From Candidatus Avelusimicrobium cornigerorum (lineage in GTDB: Bacteria; Elusimicrobiota; Elusimicrobia; Elusimicrobiales; Elusimicrobiaceae): a DNA stretch of 64,000 bases. Shown here piece by piece: positions 15,942-24,920 of this stretch. The first letter of the stretch is position 1, and each line of letters begins with the position of its first letter. The DNA is taken from NCBI GenBank assembly GCA_002309715.1, contig DBXW01000011.1:32741-96740 (forward strand). Reading direction: 5' to 3'. The notes beneath the pieces were generated by a model that saw only the letters and a program-made list of their open reading frames with translations, made no database searches and had not been told where the DNA came from. The position numbers were made by a program, and so were the translations under genes.

Positions 15942-17126
15942 TTATCTTTCAGCACTAATGGCTCCCACCGGGCAAACAAACCGGCACAAACCGCACCCCA
16001 CGCAACGGGTTTTATCCAACGCAATATATCCGTCTTCCAAGCGCAAGGCTTGATGTTCGGACTCGCCGCAAATCGTTACACATTTGCCGCAACGTCCGCA
16101 TTTATCATGCGCAATTTGGGGGTATGTGAGCGGCGTTTTGGGCAAATCTTTATGTGAACTGATGCGCTCAATGGCTTTATTTTTAAGGGCCGATAAACTC
16201 GTAAATCCTTTTTCTTCCAAATAAGATTGCAACCCTTTTATCATCGGGCCGATAACTTTATAACCGTTTAGCATAACTTCCGTACAAACTTGCACGGCGT
16301 CCGATCCGACGGCTATATATTGCACCGCGTCTTCCCAAGAAGAAATGCCGCCTTGTCCCAAAATAGGCAGTTTGCTGGCTTGACGCATTTGTGCCACGCA
16401 ACGAAGCCCTATCGGTTTAACCATTGTTCCGGAACACCCGCCGTACGCGGTTTTCCCGTTGACGTTAAGCAGCGGCTCAAATGTATTTAGGTCTATCCCC
16501 ATAAATCCCTGTACCGTATTGATAGCGGCCAAGCCGTCGGCATGAGCGTTTTCCACAGCCTGGGCGATAGTGGCGATATTGGACACGTTCGGGGAAAGTT
16601 TTACAAACACGGGTTTTTGGGCGACTTCTTTGACCCAGCGGGTAATTTGGGCCGATATTTCCGGGTCCGTACCGATTGCCATACCGATCCCTTTTTCCGG
16701 CATGCCGTGCGGACACGAAAAATTAAGTTCAAAAGCATCTGCCGGTGTATTATTGATGGTTTTTACTAAATCTTGCCATGCCTTTTTTTGGACAGGTGCC
16801 ATAATACTGGCAATAACCACTTTATGCGGGTATTTTTGTTTTAAGAATTTAATACCGTCGCACCAATACTTAACGGTTTGGTGGCTTAATAACTCAATGT
16901 TTTGAAACCCGATAATGCGCTTTTTATCTTGCAAAACGGCATAACGCGGGCTGGCCTCGTTCATTTCCAAATCGTCGGGAGTAATCGTTTTAAGAACGGC
17001 CCCACCCCACCCCATTTCAAAAGCGACATCAATACTTTCCACCAAAGCCGTCGGCGGGGCAGACGCAAGCAAAAACGGATTTTCAAAATCAATTCCTAAA
17101 AAAGAAGTTCGTAGAATATGGGACAT
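15942..17126 (-). CDS. preA: NAD-dependent dihydropyrimidine dehydrogenase subunit PreA
   Basis: A 394-aa protein. The N-terminal dihydroorotate dehydrogenase-like TIM barrel carries FMN (FELNFSCPHGMPEKGIG, with the catalytic Cys region, and GQGGISSWEDAV). The C-terminal part is a two-[4Fe-4S] ferredoxin domain (CGRCGKCVTIC and CVGCGLCRFVCP). PreA with PreT reduces uracil or thymine using NADH. No PreT flavoprotein is encoded next to it, which is unusual, so its electron partner here is open. AGGAGTATTT and a TGCTACAAT box precede the start. Confidence 0.9.
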   Translation of the reverse strand: MSHILRTSFLGIDFENPFLLASAPPTALVESIDVAFEMGWGGAVLKTITPDDLEMNEASPRYAVLQDKKRIIGFQNIELLSHQTVKYWCDGIKFLKQKYPHKVVIASIMAPVQKKAWQDLVKTINNTPADAFELNFSCPHGMPEKGIGMAIGTDPEISAQITRWVKEVAQKPVFVKLSPNVSNIATIAQAVENAHADGLAAINTVQGFMGIDLNTFEPLLNVNGKTAYGGCSGTMVKPIGLRCVAQMRQASKLPILGQGGISSWEDAVQYIAVGSDAVQVCTEVMLNGYKVIGPMIKGLQSYLEEKGFTSLSALKNKAIERISSHKDLPKTPLTYPQIAHDKCGRCGKCVTICGESEHQALRLEDGYIALDKTRCVGCGLCRFVCPVGAISAER

Positions 17127-17154
17127 AAATACTCCTATTAAGTAATTTTATTTC

Positions 17155-17163
17155 ATTGTAGCA
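17155..17163 (-). promoter_or_regulatory. extended -10 promoter of preA (TGCTACAAT)
   Basis: The minus-strand TGCTACAAT lies 28 nt before the preA ATG. An AGGAG ribosome binding site lies between. Confidence 0.55.
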
Positions 17164-17166
17164 ATT

Positions 17167-18411
17167 TTACAATTTGCGGATGGCCCAATTTTTGGGATAT
17201 AAATTGTTGGCTCTGTCGCCTAAATTTTTCATAAATCCAAGCGGATGGTTTTGATATGTCACCACCACAAAACCTTTAGGCGTTTTTTCAGGCAAAATGA
17301 AACTTTCACGGTGCAAATAACGGCGCGCTTGTTCCAAAGATAGTTCCACGCGCGGATATTCATCCGGTGAAAGATTGATAGAAAGCGCTTGTGCGGCAGA
17401 AGGAATAAGGTCTTTCCCTTTTTGTTCGGGTTGCGGCCTACCGTCGGAAAGCAAATGGATCAGCGCGTGCGCCTGGGCGTGTTTTCGGGCAGAAGAAGGC
17501 AGCAGCGCGCGCACGGAACTTTCCCCTTTTTTGCGAAGTATCGCCATAAAAAGTCCTTCGCTCTTCGTGGTGCCGGGGATAAAACGGTAAACCGGGCCGT
17601 TCCACCCGGCAAGCAAAGAGCCGGCAATTTGCCACGTGGGGTTTATAGGAACGGGTAAAATTTCCGCGCCCAATTCTTCCGCTATAAAGCGCACGTTTTC
17701 TTCGTTTTCGCAAATGTTAAACGTACACGTACTGTAAATTAAAAGACCGCCGGGGCGCAAACACGGCCAAATGTCTTGCAAAATTTGGCGTTGGCGTCGT
17801 TGGCAAAATTGCACATTGGATAAACTCCACTCGTTAACAGCCCCCTCATCCCGGCGGAAAAGCCCTTCGCCCGAGCAAGGCACATCGGTCAAAATCACGT
17901 CAAACATCCAATCCGTTTTGGCAAAATCGTGCGCGTAATTGTGCGTTACAAGTACGTCCGGGTGGCCTTGTTTAAGCATATTTTCAAGCAAAATACTCGC
18001 TCGGCGGCGGTCGGGCTCGTTGCTAACTAACACAGAGCCCTGCGGCAAGGCCGCGCGCATTAAAGTAGATTTTCCGCCCGGCGCCGCGCATAAATCTAAT
18101 GCCAGCACCGGGGAAGTAACGTACGTGCGCAATACGTGATCTAAAAATAGCGAGCCCGCCTCTTGCACATAATATACACCCGCGTGAAAAAGCGGATCTA
18201 ACGTAAAATTAGGCCGCTGACTAAGCCAATAACCCTCTTTACACCACGGCACCGGCACCGCGCCCGAAAAGGCCGTCTCACCTTGATATTTAAACGGATT
18301 GAAACGAACGCTAACCACCGGTCCTTCGTCAAAAGACGCTAAAAACCGTTGCCAACGATCGGTTCCAAAAAGTGCGGAAGTATAGGAAATAAATTCTTGC
18401 GGTAAGGGCAT
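17167..18411 (-). CDS. RsmF-like 16S rRNA m5C methyltransferase (NOL1/NOP2/Sun family)
   Basis: A 414-aa SAM-dependent RNA methyltransferase. LDLCAAPGGKS is the SAM-binding motif I, and VPCSGEGLFR and IYSTCTF carry the two conserved cysteines of the m5C mechanism. The C-terminal part (about residues 290-414) has an RsmF-type extension and PUA-like sequence (PKGFVVVTYQNHPLGFMKNLG), the layout of RsmF/YebU. It probably modifies 16S rRNA, but the target position is not deducible. It follows the GT8 gene with a 42-nt gap and has no clear ribosome binding site. Confidence 0.85.
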   Translation of the reverse strand: MPLPQEFISYTSALFGTDRWQRFLASFDEGPVVSVRFNPFKYQGETAFSGAVPVPWCKEGYWLSQRPNFTLDPLFHAGVYYVQEAGSLFLDHVLRTYVTSPVLALDLCAAPGGKSTLMRAALPQGSVLVSNEPDRRRASILLENMLKQGHPDVLVTHNYAHDFAKTDWMFDVILTDVPCSGEGLFRRDEGAVNEWSLSNVQFCQRRQRQILQDIWPCLRPGGLLIYSTCTFNICENEENVRFIAEELGAEILPVPINPTWQIAGSLLAGWNGPVYRFIPGTTKSEGLFMAILRKKGESSVRALLPSSARKHAQAHALIHLLSDGRPQPEQKGKDLIPSAAQALSINLSPDEYPRVELSLEQARRYLHRESFILPEKTPKGFVVVTYQNHPLGFMKNLGDRANNLYPKNWAIRKL

Positions 18412-18453
18412 ATAATTTTTTCGCTAGAATCCACCAAAAATATTCACGCACGG

Positions 18454-19413
18454 TTAATCGTCCAAAAACAGACACGCCCAACCGCGGTAATACCAACGTT
18501 GATAGAATTTAGGCAGTAGAAAACAAAAAGGATGACGCCAAAAATATCGTGCTATTAGTTTCGTCCAACCCCACACGCGGTTATCATCCCGGGGGATACG
18601 ATCCGCCCACGGGCTTACACGCATTAAATCTATATACTCTTGCCGATGCGGGGCAAAAAAGTTCTTTTTCCAGGGTGCAAAATGCCGTATAATTGTTTTT
18701 TTCGGGGCTTGTATAATTTCGTTAAAACGCGGATGGTGTAAAAATAAATCGGGTTTATACAAATAACTTCTTACGTTATAATAATCGGGCAACATTTTCT
18801 TATGTTCCCGGCAGATAAAGTTGATAGCATCTTGGTCGGGATATTGCAATAAACTCGCATTTTTGACAGAGTAATCTAATAGTTTCTCAAATAAATTTTC
18901 CTCTCGCCATTTTTTATTGTTAATAAGTAATACGCCGGAATTAACATATTCTTCTACCTTAAAATCATCCCCAAAACGCTCTTTTAACCGGCCACGGAAA
19001 ATAACATTATAGTCGGGCACGCCCGCTATAAAATAATCGGAAATATCCGTAGCCCACAAATCTTGCAAACTTTCGCGCACCATCACGTCGCAATCTAAAT
19101 ACAAGACTTTATCTTCCGGGATGAGTTTAGGTATTAAATAACGCCCGAAAATGGATAAGGTCCATTGGGCACGTTTAACATCGCATTGGGCAAATAGTTT
19201 TTCGTCTAACGGCAGATAGGTTAATTCAAACGGATGCGTAGCCCGTAACGATTCTATTTTCTTTTTACTGATGGCCGAGATTTTATTATCTAAAATGTAA
19301 AAATGGAATTTATCTTGCGGGGCGGCATTTTTTAGGACAGAAAAAATAGCCATTCCCATATAGGGGGCATAATTATCGTCGCAAGCCAAACAAATGTTTA
19401 ATGTATTATTCAT
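18454..19413 (-). CDS. glycosyltransferase family 8 protein
   Basis: A 319-aa GT-A fold glycosyltransferase. The N-terminal LNICLACDDNYAPYMGMAIFSVL and the YLDCDVMV segment (DxD metal/nucleotide-sugar site) are typical of GT8 enzymes such as WaaJ/WaaI and galactinol synthases. NSGVLLINNKKWRE and the downstream DQDAIN motif complete the family pattern. It probably adds glucose or galactose to lipopolysaccharide core or another surface glycan. The sugar and acceptor are not determined, and no other LPS gene lies nearby. Confidence 0.85.
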   Translation of the reverse strand: MNNTLNICLACDDNYAPYMGMAIFSVLKNAAPQDKFHFYILDNKISAISKKKIESLRATHPFELTYLPLDEKLFAQCDVKRAQWTLSIFGRYLIPKLIPEDKVLYLDCDVMVRESLQDLWATDISDYFIAGVPDYNVIFRGRLKERFGDDFKVEEYVNSGVLLINNKKWREENLFEKLLDYSVKNASLLQYPDQDAINFICREHKKMLPDYYNVRSYLYKPDLFLHHPRFNEIIQAPKKTIIRHFAPWKKNFFAPHRQEYIDLMRVSPWADRIPRDDNRVWGWTKLIARYFWRHPFCFLLPKFYQRWYYRGWACLFLDD

Positions 19414-19496
19414 TTTTCTATTTTCTATAATATCATATTATAACAAAACAGTAAGACTCTATTTTATGGCATGTATTGCCTTCCCTTGGCATAATT

Positions 19497-19524
19497 ATAC
19501 CCCCGGATCTTTGACCGGGGGTAT
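19497..19524. terminator. inverted repeat, possible terminator
   Basis: ATACCCCCGG and CCGGGGGTAT arms lie downstream of the small ORF at 19550-19720 (minus). The following T content is moderate, so termination is likely but not certain. Confidence 0.5.
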
Positions 19525-19549
19525 TTGATATTTTCACAATAACTTTAAT

Positions 19550-19720
19550 TTACAGATGGCTCGGTAGCAAGTAACCCGCTACTTCTTGCTCCATCCGATC
19601 AATTTCCAATTGGGTGGCTCGGTACCATTCCGCAAAATTGTCATTGATGTCGGAAAAAGCACAGAATAGGCGGCGTTGCCGAATATCTTGTAGAGCCTTT
19701 TTCTTTTTATGTTTTTTCAT
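19550..19720 (-). CDS. small ORF, 56 aa, unknown
   Basis: An ATG at 19720 with a strong GGAGGTACCGGC upstream opens a 56-aa frame. It starts MKKHKKKKALQDIRQRR, continues through an acidic/aromatic helix (INDNFAEWYRATQLEIDRME) and ends LLPSHL. The frame is followed by an inverted repeat. The basic N-terminus and amphipathic helix suggest a small cytosolic or nucleic-acid-associated protein. I recognise no family. The ribosome binding site and lack of overlap with other genes are the main evidence that it is real. Confidence 0.55.
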   Translation of the reverse strand: MKKHKKKKALQDIRQRRLFCAFSDINDNFAEWYRATQLEIDRMEQEVAGYLLPSHL

Positions 19721-19903
19721 GCCGGTACCTCCTTTTTTCTAATTTCTTTTGGCTTACTTGTATCTTATGCTTTTAGGAAAAATTCTCCAGGGCCTTTGGC
19801 TCTAGTTGCCCCGCTGATTTGGGCCCAAGTATTTGGCCGGCAAAGGCCTAATTTTTCCATTGGCTGCGGCCCAGAAACGGCTGGGCAAAAAGGCCTATGT
19901 TTT

Positions 19904-19912
19904 TGCTATACT
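19904..19912 (+). promoter_or_regulatory. extended -10 promoter of hydE (TGCTATACT)
   Basis: TGCTATACT is followed by 8 nt and then the hydE ATG at 19921. This would place the transcription start at or one to two bases before the ATG. No Shine-Dalgarno sequence is present. Confidence 0.6.
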
Positions 19913-19920
19913 GCTAATAT

Positions 19921-20964
19921 ATGACGACTGAGATTTTGAAAAAAGCCCAAGCCACGCATAAGTTAACCAAAGCGGAAATTATAAAACTGCTTTCGCTGCC
20001 AGATGCAACCGACCTATTTGAAACAGCCGACCAAGTGCGCCGGGAGTTTGTAGGGAACGGTGTTTATTTGCGCGGACTCATTGAATTTTCCAACTATTGT
20101 AAAAACAACTGTTTATATTGCGGCATCCGCGCCGGAAATACCCAAGTCCGCCGTTACCGTTTATCCCCGGAAGAGATTGTAAAAACTGCCGAACAAGCCG
20201 TGTCTTACGGTTATAAAACCGTCGTGTTGCAATCGGGCGAAGACGGGTGGTTTGATACCGATACGCTATGCAATATCATTCGGCAAATTAAAAATTTAGA
20301 CGTGGCCATCACCTTAAGTATCGGCGAAAAAACGCGCAAAGAATATGCCGCCTATCGCCAAGCCGGAGCCGACCGCTATTTGCTGCGCATTGAAACTACC
20401 GATAAAATGCTTTATGAAAAATTAGATCCGGGTTTAAGTTGGGAAAACCGCGTACGCTGTTTGCAAGATTTGAAAGATTTAGGGTATGAGGTCGGCTCCG
20501 GCTCGCTGGTTGGGCTCCCGGGCCAAACATTGGAAAGTTTGGCAGACGATTTGTTATTTTTCCAAAAATTGCCGGTGGATATGGCGGGAATCGGGCCGTT
20601 TATCCCCCACCCGCAAACGCCGTTGGCGGACCAAACTACCGACGGTCATTTTGAACTTTCGCTTAAAATGATGGCGGTTATGCGTCTGCTGTTGCCGGAC
20701 ATCAATATCCCGGCCACAACCGCTATGGAAACACTCCACCCGCAAGGACGGCTACTCGCCCTACAGGCAGGCGCCAATGTGGTTATGCCCAACGCCACCG
20801 ATACACAATACCGCTCGTTTTACGAATTATACCCGGGCAAGATTTGCGTGGGAGACAATGCCGAAAAATGTCGCCACTGTATAGAAGGCAAAATACAATC
20901 TATCGGCCGGCATATTGCTCCCGGCAAAGGGTTTCATGGGGACTATAAAAAAGAAAGTGTCTAA
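19921..20964 (+). CDS. hydE: [FeFe]-hydrogenase maturase HydE (radical SAM)
   Basis: A 347-aa radical SAM enzyme. CKNNCLYCGIR (Cys60, Cys64, Cys67) is the CX3CX2C cluster site in the HydE context FSNYCKNNCLYCG. VVLQSGED, GSGSLVGLPGQT and IGPFIPHPQTPL are all characteristic of HydE rather than BioB or PylB. HydE acts with HydF and HydG in building the H-cluster of [FeFe]-hydrogenases, implying a fermentative hydrogen metabolism. HydF, HydG and the hydrogenase are not in this window. The start has no ribosome binding site and follows the -10 closely. Confidence 0.92.
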   Translation: MTTEILKKAQATHKLTKAEIIKLLSLPDATDLFETADQVRREFVGNGVYLRGLIEFSNYCKNNCLYCGIRAGNTQVRRYRLSPEEIVKTAEQAVSYGYKTVVLQSGEDGWFDTDTLCNIIRQIKNLDVAITLSIGEKTRKEYAAYRQAGADRYLLRIETTDKMLYEKLDPGLSWENRVRCLQDLKDLGYEVGSGSLVGLPGQTLESLADDLLFFQKLPVDMAGIGPFIPHPQTPLADQTTDGHFELSLKMMAVMRLLLPDINIPATTAMETLHPQGRLLALQAGANVVMPNATDTQYRSFYELYPGKICVGDNAEKCRHCIEGKIQSIGRHIAPGKGFHGDYKKESV

Positions 20965-20978
20965 AAATTGGGTAAATT

Positions 20979-21007
20979 AAAAACCCCGCCGTTAAGCGGG
21001 GTTTTTT
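20979..21007. terminator. intrinsic terminator, convergent genes
   Basis: AACCCCGC-CGTTAA-GCGGGGTT with A and T runs lies between hydE and the converging gene at 21025. Confidence 0.85.
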
Positions 21008-21024
21008 GCAAAACGCGCTACTGA

Positions 21025-21633
21025 CTAAAACCCTTCACACGCCTTGTCGCGCAAAAAGGGAATCACGTCTTTGAAAGGGTTTTTCTTCATCCACCTTTCC
21101 ACTTGAAAGGCCGACACAGAAACACCGGCCGCCGTATGATAGCCAAAATCATACACCAAGCGGTAAAGCGGAATATCTATATACCGCCAACGAAGTTCCC
21201 ACTCTCCGTGATTGTACGAGTCCGGCTCCATACTAAAAATAAGTTTGCCGCCTTCGTCATCGGTAGTATAGTGACACAGGGCATTTTCCGGGCAATCGTT
21301 CATCCCGTGGAAATACCCGCCGATAATAACAAACGGCATCATACGTACTTCGTACGAACTCATTTCAAAAGGACTTTCAAGAGAAGCCGCATATTCAATA
21401 TCCCAACTCTCTGAGAGTTTATGACGATAGGCTTCCCAAAAAGGTATTTTCTTTCCCGTTAAAGGATCTTGAAGGAAAAAATCCGGCTCTTTCTCCACTT
21501 TTTCTTGAATAGCCGCTTGTATTCGTTGGCGGATTTCAGGTAGATTTCGGCCCGCATCCGTGGCCGCCGTCCGCGCAAACGATGCAGTGCTTAAGGCACA
21601 AACAGCACATAAAACTACTAGGTATTTCTTCAT
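21025..21633 (-). CDS. secreted protein of unknown function
   Basis: A 202-aa protein with a clear signal peptide (MKKYLVVLCAVCALSTASFA). The start at 21633 is chosen because AAGGAGGAAGT lies directly upstream; the longer frame would add 14 residues without a ribosome binding site. The mature part is acidic and aromatic-rich with a central NDCPENALCHYTTDDEGG segment holding two Cys. I recognise no family. It stands alone between two terminators, so it is its own transcription unit. Confidence 0.65.
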   Translation of the reverse strand: MKKYLVVLCAVCALSTASFARTAATDAGRNLPEIRQRIQAAIQEKVEKEPDFFLQDPLTGKKIPFWEAYRHKLSESWDIEYAASLESPFEMSSYEVRMMPFVIIGGYFHGMNDCPENALCHYTTDDEGGKLIFSMEPDSYNHGEWELRWRYIDIPLYRLVYDFGYHTAAGVSVSAFQVERWMKKNPFKDVIPFLRDKACEGF

Positions 21634-21734
21634 TACTTCCTCCTTATCTTGCTGATATTTTATGGTAACAAACAACCAAAAATAACGTCAATAGAGCAAA
21701 AGCCCCATACCCGGCTTGGGCCTTTTGGCACCAC

Positions 21735-21770
21735 AAAAAACGCCCCGGGCTGTTAGCCCGGAGCGTTTTT
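21735..21770 (-). terminator. intrinsic terminator of the accB operon
   Basis: ACGCCCCGGGC-TGTTA-GCCCGGAGCGT, with A6 before and T5 after, lies 14 bp downstream of the small wHTH gene (stop at 21785). Confidence 0.82.
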
Positions 21771-21784
21771 ACTGTTCCAGATTA

Positions 21785-22042
21785 TTACATATTTTCCGGC
21801 AGGGCTACCGGAGCAGATACGGCCTCAGCCGGCTTGCCCCCCCACGTAACGTGGTAGTTAATGCCATCTGCTTCCAGCGAAATTTTGCCTTGTTGATACA
21901 ACGCACCTAACGCCAGATACAATACGGAACTGGACAGACGCAACATCACTTTTAACTGCCAGGAACTCACCGTATTATTTTTAGACAAATACTCACTGAT
22001 TTGGTTAGTGGCTAATTGAATATTTTCTTGTAATGGAGTCAT
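21785..22042 (-). CDS. small winged-helix protein (DUF2582-like)
   Basis: An 85-aa protein. The core (ISEYLSKNNTVSSWQLKVML, then SSSVLYLALGALYQQGKISL, then a short beta wing YHVTWGG) fits the compact winged-helix domain DUF2582. It starts 2 nt after the accB stop, so the two are cotranscribed. Proteins of this family are found in many anaerobes, with unknown targets. It could be a regulator or a protein-protein adaptor. The fold call is moderate. Confidence 0.6.
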   Translation of the reverse strand: MTPLQENIQLATNQISEYLSKNNTVSSWQLKVMLRLSSSVLYLALGALYQQGKISLEADGINYHVTWGGKPAEAVSAPVALPENM

Positions 22043-22044
22043 AA

Positions 22045-22548
22045 TTATACCCGTTCAATGGCGAACAACGGCTCACCTTGTTTAACCGGCTTACCGTTTT
22101 CTACCAATACTTTTTTAATCACGCACGGAAATTCCGCCCGCATTTCGTTAAAAACCTTCATTGCTTCAATCAAACAAATAACGTCGCCTTTTTTCACGCG
22201 CGCGCCTTCTTTGACAAAAGGCGGAGCGCTGGGCGTAGAACCGCGGAAGAAAATGCCCATCAAAGGCGCATTTAAGACTTCTTTATATTGCTCCTGCAAG
22301 GCCACCGCGCCACCGTTAGAAACGGCCCCGGCCGTACTGCCCACCGCTACCGGCACCGGCACAACCGCCGGTTTTGCCTTGACCAAGCGGACATACAACC
22401 CTTTTTGGTCGTACTCAATGGTATCCAATTGGTTGTCTTGCATAAAACTATAAAGTTGTTTTACTTCTTTTAAAATGGGAGATTCTTTCGCCGCTACTGC
22501 TTTGGCTTTGTTGGTTACACCTTTTTTCTGGGTAGTTGATTTTTTCAT
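22045..22548 (-). CDS. accB: biotin carboxyl carrier protein of acetyl-CoA carboxylase
   Basis: A 167-aa AccB. A Lys/Ala-rich N-terminus and a Pro/Ala/Val linker lead to the C-terminal biotinyl domain, with APLMGIFFRGSTPSAPPFV (the thumb region) and the biotinylation site EAMKVFNE, where the Lys is modified. It carries carboxybiotin between AccC and the carboxyltransferase in fatty-acid synthesis. The usual partner accC is not adjacent; instead a small winged-helix gene follows. Oxaloacetate decarboxylase-type carriers are an alternative, but the thumb fits AccB. Confidence 0.88.
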   Translation of the reverse strand: MKKSTTQKKGVTNKAKAVAAKESPILKEVKQLYSFMQDNQLDTIEYDQKGLYVRLVKAKPAVVPVPVAVGSTAGAVSNGGAVALQEQYKEVLNAPLMGIFFRGSTPSAPPFVKEGARVKKGDVICLIEAMKVFNEMRAEFPCVIKKVLVENGKPVKQGEPLFAIERV

Positions 22549-22603
22549 ATAACCTCTGCTTCCGTAGAAAATACTACGAACTACTATTCATTTTACATAA
22601 TTT

Positions 22604-23332
22604 TTAGCGCATTGTTGCATTACTTTGCGCAAGAAATAGTTGAAATTTCTCTTTTTGGCCGGAAATTTCTTCTATAATTTGAGTTAAATTGCCACTTATT
22701 TGACGTTCTAAAATTTGGCGCAACACGTTACCCTGTAATTGCGTATAGGCCGGAATTAACACCGGCGAAAACAAATATAACGTATGTTCGTTTATCCACC
22801 GCACCACAGAAGCCGTTCCCGGACGAGCAAACACTTCCCACCGCTTGGCCGAAAATTCGCCGATAGGTTTGTCCTGCCCGACGCGGCGCAACGTAAGTAT
22901 CACCTGCGTGCATAGGCCGTTTTGCCGGGCGCCCACTTGCTCCAAATTGCTTAATGAGCCGTCACAATCCACCCGGGTCAATTTGGAAATCAATTTTACT
23001 TCCGCCGTAAAATTGTATTTATCTTTTATGTGTTGCACTCCGGCATCCGCCCGGGCAAACAATGTACCCAGCGCATCTGTCGCCGCCACCATAATCGCAT
23101 CAGACACATCTAACGTAAAACCGTAGAGAGCGGCGCTATCCGGGTCCGAAACAGAAATTTGAGCGGGAATAATTTTATCGGATAAGACAAGTATGGATGC
23201 TTCTATCCGCTCCGGTTGCGCAGGCTGATTAAAAATACCGCGGCGCAAACGCCCGTGATACATACATCCCATTAAAGAAAATATTAAGAAAAAACAAAAT
23301 AATTTTTGCAATAATTTTACTATAGCCAACAT
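22604..23332 (-). CDS. envelope lipoprotein of unknown function
   Basis: A 242-aa predicted lipoprotein with a hydrophobic leader ending in the lipobox SLMGC. The start at 23332 is preferred because the longer frame would overlap the preceding TPR gene by 143 nt; the adopted ATG is 17 nt after that gene's stop at 23349. The mature protein contains a helical region with VDCDGSLSNLEQVGARQNG and two Cys. No family is recognised. Its position directly behind the TPR protein suggests the two work together in the envelope. Confidence 0.65.
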   Translation of the reverse strand: MLAIVKLLQKLFCFFLIFSLMGCMYHGRLRRGIFNQPAQPERIEASILVLSDKIIPAQISVSDPDSAALYGFTLDVSDAIMVAATDALGTLFARADAGVQHIKDKYNFTAEVKLISKLTRVDCDGSLSNLEQVGARQNGLCTQVILTLRRVGQDKPIGEFSAKRWEVFARPGTASVVRWINEHTLYLFSPVLIPAYTQLQGNVLRQILERQISGNLTQIIEEISGQKEKFQLFLAQSNATMR

Positions 23333-23348
23333 CTTTTCACACACTTCG

Positions 23349-24920
23349 TTACTTACGTATTTCTTGCATACGGGATAATTTTTTGTAAAGCGGCTTGGCA
23401 GCCGGCCAACCGTCTTTGGCTTTTTCCAAATACACCAACGCTTCCGTGTTCCTTCCTTGAGAAACACGCAGAACGCCCATGTGGTACGCAAGTTCCGGCT
23501 CGTTCATAACGACTTGGGCCGGCAAGGCTTCAAAAATCTGCTCGGCTTCTTGCAAGCGGCCTTGTTTTATATAAATCCACGCCAATGTATCTTGAAAGGA
23601 AATGTCCCCCGGTACAAGTTCAAGTGTTTTTTTACTGTATTGTTCAGCCTCATCTAAACGCGTTTCACGCTCGGCCAAACTGTAGGCCCATAAATTAAGC
23701 GCCGGGGCATTTTGCGGCCGAACGGACAAAATTTGTTGAAGTTGCGTTTCCATGGCCGCATATTTTTTTAAGCCTTCCAACGCATAGGCGTAATGCAAAC
23801 GCGCTTGTAAATAATCGGGATTGGTTTGTAATATCTTCTCAAATACGCGGGCGGCTTTATGATATTGCTTGTCGTCGTTAAGCGCTAACCCGTAAAAAAA
23901 ACCTACTTCCACATTGCCTTTAAATAATTTATACGCTTCTTGCAGGGTACGTAAACTTTGTTGTGGTTGCCCAAGCCGACGTTGCAAGAAACTGACGCGC
24001 AAGCGTCGCTCGTCATTGGTATTGTAGTCTTCCGCAGCCTGCAAGTAAGCAATGGCTTGCGGCAAATCCCCACGTTCTTCGGCAATAAGCGACAAAAAAT
24101 GGTTGGTCAGCGAATCGGCCGGATCATCCTTCTTGGCCTTCAAAAAATACGCTTCGGCTTTGGGCAAATCGTGTACCACCAAAAACACCGCGCCCATCCG
24201 AGAAAATGTCCCCACATTACCATATCCGATTTTTTCAAGTTCTTCAAATTCGTGCAACATCAAAAAATGTTGACCGGATTTTTCATAAATTTCCGCTTTT
24301 TCCAAATACCCCATAGAATCGGCAGGATCCGCCGCAATGGCTTTGTCAAAATAGGACAGGGCTGTTGACCACTGCTTTCGCCGTTTGTAAATCCGCCCAA
24401 TTTGCACATACGCTTTGGCTGCCGCATCCGAACGCTCAACCGCTAACTTGTGTAACTCGGTAAGGGCCTTATCTTCATCCGTAAGTAGCAGCAATGCCAA
24501 ATAACGGGAAAACAACTCCATATCTTCCGGGCGGGCGGCCACTGCTTTTTGGTAGGCGTCTAATGCCAAGGCGGCATTCTCTTTTTCCACTTGATAAACC
24601 GCGTAGACCATCCAATCTTCCGCTTCGTTTTCGCCCATATTGATATAGTCAATATACGGCTCGGCCAGTTCCGTTTTTTCCAACCCAAGCGCTACCGATA
24701 CCAACTGGCGGCGCAAGTATTTTGACTCCGGTGCCAACGTTAACGCTTTTTGCAATAATTTATATGAACGCAAGGGATTTTCGTCATAAGCATACGTGGC
24801 TTCTAAAAACGTGTTAAATAGCCGCGCTTCCGTGCGACCTTCATCGCTAATCGGCAAAGCCCGCAAAGATCCGGCAATCAACAGCAAACCTAAAATCAAT
24901 ATCTTTTTCACCAGGTACAC
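23349..24920 (-). CDS. exported TPR-repeat protein
   Basis: A 523-aa protein: signal peptide (KKILILGLLLIAGSLRA) followed by about a dozen tetratricopeptide repeats. Examples are AKAYVQIGRIYKRRKQWSTA, LGYLEKAEIYEKSGQHF-like units, and the regular Tyr/Ala/Pro spacing of the domain. TPR proteins act as scaffolds, often in outer-membrane or export assembly. Its start overlaps the rimI stop by 13 nt and it is followed by a lipoprotein gene. The partner is unknown. Confidence 0.78.
   Translation of the reverse strand: MYLVKKILILGLLLIAGSLRALPISDEGRTEARLFNTFLEATYAYDENPLRSYKLLQKALTLAPESKYLRRQLVSVALGLEKTELAEPYIDYINMGENEAEDWMVYAVYQVEKENAALALDAYQKAVAARPEDMELFSRYLALLLLTDEDKALTELHKLAVERSDAAAKAYVQIGRIYKRRKQWSTALSYFDKAIAADPADSMGYLEKAEIYEKSGQHFLMLHEFEELEKIGYGNVGTFSRMGAVFLVVHDLPKAEAYFLKAKKDDPADSLTNHFLSLIAEERGDLPQAIAYLQAAEDYNTNDERRLRVSFLQRRLGQPQQSLRTLQEAYKLFKGNVEVGFFYGLALNDDKQYHKAARVFEKILQTNPDYLQARLHYAYALEGLKKYAAMETQLQQILSVRPQNAPALNLWAYSLAERETRLDEAEQYSKKTLELVPGDISFQDTLAWIYIKQGRLQEAEQIFEALPAQVVMNEPELAYHMGVLRVSQGRNTEALVYLEKAKDGWPAAKPLYKKLSRMQEIRK

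Noticed and set aside
22604..23491. Longer 295-aa form of the lipoprotein gene
   Set aside because: It would overlap the upstream TPR gene by 143 nt and hide the lipoprotein signal; the start at 23332 gives a normal leader.
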